Shown here: piece after piece, positions 6,309-8,915 of the stretch
How the letters are laid out: each line of letters starts with the position of its first letter
How positions within the stretch are numbered: position 1 is the first letter of the stretch
Assembly (NCBI GenBank): GCA_013203065.1
Contig: JABMQV010000472.1
Location: 1-8,915 of the forward strand
Length of the DNA: 8,915 nt
Reading direction: 5' to 3'
Source of the DNA: Desulfobacteraceae bacterium
GTDB lineage: Bacteria > Desulfobacterota > DSM-4660 > Desulfatiglandales > Desulfatiglandaceae
Position numbers and translations under genes: made by a program
The notes under the pieces: generated by a model
The model's database searches: none
Seen by the model: the letters and a program-made list of their open reading frames with translations, nothing else
Told to the model about the DNA's origin: nothing

Positions 6309-7520
6309 TTAATCTCCCATTGCTGCGGCCATCTTGAAGATGGGCAGGTACATGGCAATAACCAAGCCGCCTATGGATCCGCCGAGAAATACCATAAGGA
6401 GCGGTTCCAACATTGAGGTCAGGGCATCGACCGCTGCGTCAACCTCGTCGTCGTAAAAATCGGCAATCTTCTCCAACATGGTATCAAGCGCCCCTGTTGT
6501 CTCACCCACTGAGATCATCTGCACGACCATTCGTGGGAAGATATCATTTTCAGAGAGTGGGTCGGCAATGGTTTGCCCTTCGGCAATACTGGCCCTGACC
6601 TCATAAATGACCTCTTCAAGGACGGCGTTACCCGAGGTCTTGGCGACGATCTCGAGCGCCCCGAGGATAGGCACGCCACTGCTGATCATTGTCCCCAGCG
6701 TCCTCGTAAACCTTGCGACGGCGACCTTTTTCATCAATGAACCAAATATGGGCAGCTTCAGGCCCAGGGTGTCAATTCTTTTTCTTCCCCCGGTGGTACT
6801 CTTATATCTTTTGAACAGGAACACGATCACGATAAGGGCGCCAATCATGTAGTGAAAGTTTCCCTTAACAAAACGGCTCAAGTTCACCACCACCTGGGTG
6901 GGGACTGGAAGGGCCGATCCAAAATCTGCGAACATCTCTTCAAAAACAGGTATCACAAAGATCAGGATAACCGCGATGACGATGATGGCGATAGCCACCA
7001 CAACAATCGGATAGGTCATGGCACTCTTGATCTGGCCCTTGAGCTTCTCCGCCTTTTCAATATAGGCGGCAAGGCGTTGCAAGATGGTATCCAGTATACC
7101 CCCGACTTCACCGGCGGCAACCAGGTTTACGTATAGATCATCAAATATTTTGGGGTGTTTTCCCATTGATTCGGCAAGGCTGGCCCCACCTCCCACATCT
7201 CTAACCACTTCACTCAGGATTCTCTTGAACGTCTTGTTATCCATTTGTTCGGAAAGAATGGTGAGGCCCTGCACAAGAGGAAGCCCCGCATCAATCATGG
7301 TCGAAAACTGTCTGGTAAAGATAACCAGATCCTTCTTTGTAACCTTGGGCTGCATGAAAGAGACATTTTCAAAAAGATCCTTTGGTTTGGGTTTTAGTTT
7401 CTTGACGGTAAGATTGCGGCGTCTTAATTGGAGCCCAGCTATCTTTTCATCAGCTGCCTCCAGTTCTCCTTTGACGATCTTGCCCTTTCTTGTCTCTGCA
7501 ACCCATTTATAGACTGGCAT
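6309..7520 (-). CDS. pilC: Type IV pilus inner-membrane platform protein PilC (T2SF family)
   Basis: A 403-residue polytopic inner-membrane protein, the usual PilC length. It forms the platform on which the PilB and PilT ATPases act to add or remove pilin subunits. The N-terminal cytoplasmic segment (YKWVAETRKGKIVKGELEA) is typical of PilC. Two T2SF domains follow: residues about 68-191 (FTRQFSTMIDAGLPLVQGL, AGEVGGILD) and 270-393 (FTRTLGTMISSGVPILGAL, VGETTGALD). Membrane helices are at about 170-191, 224-238 and 372-394. AGGGGA lies 8 bases before the ATG, separated from it mainly by a run of seven A. It heads a two-gene unit with the PilS-like kinase. The usual partners pilB and pilT are not upstream; a divergent transporter gene is there instead. 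A GspF role in type II secretion is possible, but the kinase neighbour favours pilus assembly. Confidence 0.93.
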   Translation of the reverse strand: MPVYKWVAETRKGKIVKGELEAADEKIAGLQLRRRNLTVKKLKPKPKDLFENVSFMQPKVTKKDLVIFTRQFSTMIDAGLPLVQGLTILSEQMDNKTFKRILSEVVRDVGGGASLAESMGKHPKIFDDLYVNLVAAGEVGGILDTILQRLAAYIEKAEKLKGQIKSAMTYPIVVVAIAIIVIAVILIFVIPVFEEMFADFGSALPVPTQVVVNLSRFVKGNFHYMIGALIVIVFLFKRYKSTTGGRKRIDTLGLKLPIFGSLMKKVAVARFTRTLGTMISSGVPILGALEIVAKTSGNAVLEEVIYEVRASIAEGQTIADPLSENDIFPRMVVQMISVGETTGALDTMLEKIADFYDDEVDAAVDALTSMLEPLLMVFLGGSIGGLVIAMYLPIFKMAAAMGD

Positions 7521-7571
7521 GGTTTTTTTCCCCTAGCTCCTCCGTGGCACAAGAATGGTATCGGCTGCCCG

Positions 7572-7581
7572 ACTCATGAGT
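7572..7581. repeat. Perfect 10-bp palindrome ACTCATGAGT
   Basis: A perfect self-complementary site inside the candidate pilC leader, about 35 bases downstream of the proposed pilC transcript start. It could be an operator half-site pair for a dimeric regulator, but one 10-bp palindrome can arise by chance. No known operator is recognised. Confidence 0.25.
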
Positions 7582-7621
7582 AGTGGTCTCTTTTTCCATA
7601 GTTTGAATAGGTACTTATCAA

Positions 7622-7650
7622 AGACTAAATGATTTAGCAGGGTGTGTCAA
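7622..7650 (-). promoter_or_regulatory. Candidate sigma-70 promoter for pilC–pilS
   Basis: On the minus strand a perfect TTGACA (7645-7650) is followed after 17 bases by TAGTCT (7622-7627), which keeps the first T, the second A and the last T of the -10 consensus. Transcription would begin near 7615, leaving a leader of about 95 nt before pilC. The -35 match and spacing are good; the -10 is weak. Confidence 0.45.
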
Positions 7651-7663
7651 GAAATCGTCCTGA

Positions 7664-7679
7664 GAGCCAGTCAAGGCTC
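7664..7679. repeat. GAGCC/GGCTC inverted repeat
   Basis: A five-pair dyad with a six-base spacer, lying between the two candidate divergent promoters. It is placed where a regulator could affect both directions. It may be chance. Confidence 0.25.
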
Positions 7680-7682
7680 CAC

Positions 7683-7713
7683 TTGGATTATTTCTTGCTA
7701 AGTGGTATATATT
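7683..7713 (+). promoter_or_regulatory. Candidate sigma-70 promoter for aapJ
   Basis: TTGGAT (7683-7688) is followed by TATATA (7706-7711) at 17 bases or TATATT (7708-7713) at 19 bases. The -10 is good and the -35 is weak. A start near 7720 would leave a leader of about 165 nt before the aapJ start codon. A weaker alternative pair, TTGAAT at 7603-7608 and TAAATG at 7626-7631, lies upstream. Confidence 0.35.
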
Positions 7714-7794
7714 TCGGATAAAAGGGCGGCGAAAGGGATCCGTTTATGGTTGTAATACCATCCACTTCTAATTCATCTTCGAGAACAAAAAAGT

Positions 7795-7828
7795 TGTCTG
7801 GTTCAGACAGACCCGTCGGGCCTGACTG
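7795..7828 (+). promoter_or_regulatory. Two overlapping, mutually exclusive hairpins in the aapJ leader
   Basis: Hairpin A pairs TGTCTG (7795-7800) with CAGACA (7804-7809) over a three-base loop. Hairpin B pairs 7804-7814 with 7818-7828 (CAG, CAG and CCC with GGG, CTG and CTG, interrupted by two single mismatches). Both use 7804-7809, so only one can form at a time. Neither is followed by a T run on the plus strand and neither covers the ribosome site, so any role would be in mRNA stability or protein binding. On the minus strand hairpin A is followed by AC and six T, a weak terminator-like arrangement. Confidence 0.3.
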
Positions 7829-7872
7829 TTGCGAGAAAACCGGTGGTAGAGCCAAAAACCTTAAGCCAACAG

Positions 7873-7879
7873 AGAGGAG
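7873..7879 (+). promoter_or_regulatory. Ribosome binding site of aapJ that decides the start
   Basis: AGAGGAG touches the ATG at 7880, leaving no spacer, but stands 6 bases before the in-frame ATG at 7886. The second ATG is therefore the better start, and it also gives a standard MKK signal-peptide N-terminus. Confidence 0.65.
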
Positions 7880-7885
7880 ATGGCG

Positions 7886-8905
7886 ATGAAAAAATTCAAA
7901 TTTGGGGCAATCCTAAGCGTGATGATGGTCTTCGTTGTGACCGGTTTGGTTATGGCCGGCACCTTGGATGATGTAAAGGCCAGAGGGCATCTTATTGCTG
8001 GCGTAAATGGCAGTGTTTTCGGATTCAGCATACCGGATGACAAGGGGAAGTGGAAGGGCCTTGACGTTGATACAGCCAAGGCGATTGCGGCAGCCGTATT
8101 TGGTGATGCAAACAAGATAAAGTTTACAGCGCTGACCGCTGTTCAACGGTTGCCGGCATTGCAGTCCAAAGAGATTGACGTGTTGTGCCGGAATACGACC
8201 CAGACCCTGACCCGTGAGACAACCAATGGGTTAAACTTCTGTCAGGTCAATTTCTATGATGGCCAAGGTTTTCTCGTCCCAAAAAAGCTGGGTGTCAAGA
8301 GTGCCACGGAGCTGAGCGGGGCCACCGTGTGTGTCCTTCCCGGAACCACCACGGAATTGAACGTAGCGGACTTTTTCCGGAAAAACAAAATGAAGTGGAA
8401 ACCGGTGGTAATTGAGCAAACGGCCGAGCTCAGTAAGGCCTTCTTTGCCGGCCGTTGTGACTGCCTGACATCAGATGCTTCTCAGCTGGCCGCACATCGT
8501 TCGGTGGCACCCAATCCGGATGATTACGTTCTCTTACCGGAGATCATTTCAAAAGAACCTCTTGCTCCGGCTGTACGCCACGGGGATGATCAATGGTACG
8601 ACATCGTTGACTGGACGGTTATGGCACTGATCCAGGCTGAAGAGTTCGGTATCACCTCAAAGAATGTGGATAAGATGCTTAAGAGCCAGGATCCTCAGAT
8701 CCAGCGTTTCCTCGGAGTGACTCCGGGTATGGGAAAGGCATTGGGGCTCGATGACAAATGGGCTTACAATATCATCAAGCAGGTGGGAAATTACGGTGAA
8801 ATCTTTGAACGAAACGTGGGCCCAAATACGCCGCTAAAACTTGAACGCGGTCAAAATGACCTCTGGATAAATGGCGGTTTGATGTACGCCGCTCCCTTTA
8901 GATAA
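7886..8905 (+). CDS. aapJ: General L-amino acid ABC transporter substrate-binding protein (AapJ/BztA type)
   Basis: A 339-residue periplasmic binding protein of the SBP_bac_3 family that captures polar amino acids and delivers them to an AapQMP-like permease and ATPase. A signal peptide is clear: MKKFKF, a hydrophobic core at about 7-22, and likely cleavage after VMA (residues 22-24). The mature part begins with the family's typical DDVKARGHLIAGVNGS. Further AapJ-like stretches are GLDVDTAKAIAAAVFGDA (58-75), IDVLCRNTTQTLTRET (97-112), YDGQGFLVPKKLGVKSA (124-140), CVLPGTTTELNVADFFR (149-165), NPDDYVLLPEIISKEPL (210-226), GDDQWYDIVDWT (233-244) and NIIKQVGNYGEIFERNVGPN (295-314). The length matches AapJ (about 340). 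There is no lipobox cysteine, so it should be soluble. Five cysteines remain in the mature protein (101, 119, 149, 191, 193). A start two codons earlier at 7880 is possible but poorly spaced. The gene is divergent from pilC; permease genes would lie after 8905. Confidence 0.95.
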   Translation: MKKFKFGAILSVMMVFVVTGLVMAGTLDDVKARGHLIAGVNGSVFGFSIPDDKGKWKGLDVDTAKAIAAAVFGDANKIKFTALTAVQRLPALQSKEIDVLCRNTTQTLTRETTNGLNFCQVNFYDGQGFLVPKKLGVKSATELSGATVCVLPGTTTELNVADFFRKNKMKWKPVVIEQTAELSKAFFAGRCDCLTSDASQLAAHRSVAPNPDDYVLLPEIISKEPLAPAVRHGDDQWYDIVDWTVMALIQAEEFGITSKNVDKMLKSQDPQIQRFLGVTPGMGKALGLDDKWAYNIIKQVGNYGEIFERNVGPNTPLKLERGQNDLWINGGLMYAAPFR

Positions 8906-8915
8906 TTGAGAACCA

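Larger units (their letters stand above)
7521..7885. other. Divergent intergenic region between pilC and aapJ
   Basis: 365 nt without a convincing gene on either strand. It holds the pilC ribosome site with an A7 tract (7521-7534), a 10-bp palindrome (7572-7581), a candidate minus-strand promoter (7622-7650), a GAGCC/GGCTC dyad (7664-7679), a candidate plus-strand promoter (7683-7713), an ATGGT/ACCAT dyad (7746-7761) and two overlapping hairpins (7795-7828) in the likely aapJ leader. It is large for a simple divergent promoter region. Confidence 0.7.

Noticed and set aside
7084..7512. 142-codon plus-strand frame opposite pilC
   Set aside because: It is an antisense shadow of the conserved PilC reading frame, with a Ser/Pro-rich composition and no motif.
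7545..7560. Sigma-54-like TGGCAC on the plus strand
   Set aside because: The TGGCAC box is perfect, but the second element reads TGGTA instead of TTGCA and lacks the required GC. It also points away from pilC and is more than 300 bases from aapJ.
1..8915. CRISPR array, insertion sequence, tRNA or toxin–antitoxin pair
   Set aside because: I saw no regularly spaced repeats, transposase, terminal repeats, cloverleaf or typical small toxin or antitoxin gene in the window.

Overview
The window holds six protein-coding genes. Its gene content and gene order suggest a Gram-negative bacterium of the former Deltaproteobacteria (Desulfobacterota-like): a fused radical-SAM/DUF2344 protein next to RNase G, a PilC–PilS-type pair, and an AapJ-type periplasmic binding protein. 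This placement is an inference from family knowledge and protein style, not from a database search. I see no mobile element, CRISPR array, tRNA or rRNA.

Layout: positions 1-123 are the edge of an upstream intergenic region with short inverted repeats. A small two-CxxC protein (124-351, +) meets ribonuclease G (348-1880, -) tail to tail, and their stop codons overlap. RNase G is the second gene of a minus-strand unit headed by an 836-residue fused radical-SAM protein (1923-4433), with 42 nt between them. A 175-nt gap (4434-4608) with a candidate intrinsic terminator separates this unit from a second minus-strand unit. That unit consists of a type IV pilus platform protein PilC (6309-7520) and, 8 nt downstream, a membrane-bound PAS-containing sensor histidine kinase of PilS type (4609-6300). 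A 365-nt divergent intergenic region (7521-7885) follows, with candidate promoters in both directions and two overlapping hairpins. The last gene is a plus-strand amino-acid ABC transporter binding protein of the AapJ/BztA type, complete at 8905; its permeases would lie past the window end.

Functionally the window joins three unrelated themes. One is RNA processing (RNase G with a conserved but uncharacterised radical-SAM partner). One is type IV pilus assembly and sensing (PilC plus a kinase whose usual NtrC-like response regulator PilR is not next to it here). One is amino-acid uptake. Nothing here is a clear new defence or mobile system. The points most worth a second look are the radical-SAM fusion (a B12-type fold whose cobalamin-ligating His position is Tyr, plus an extra four-Cys cluster), the A9 tract inside the RNase G gene, the orphaned PilC–PilS pair, the unrecognised small CxxC protein, and the leader of the transporter gene.
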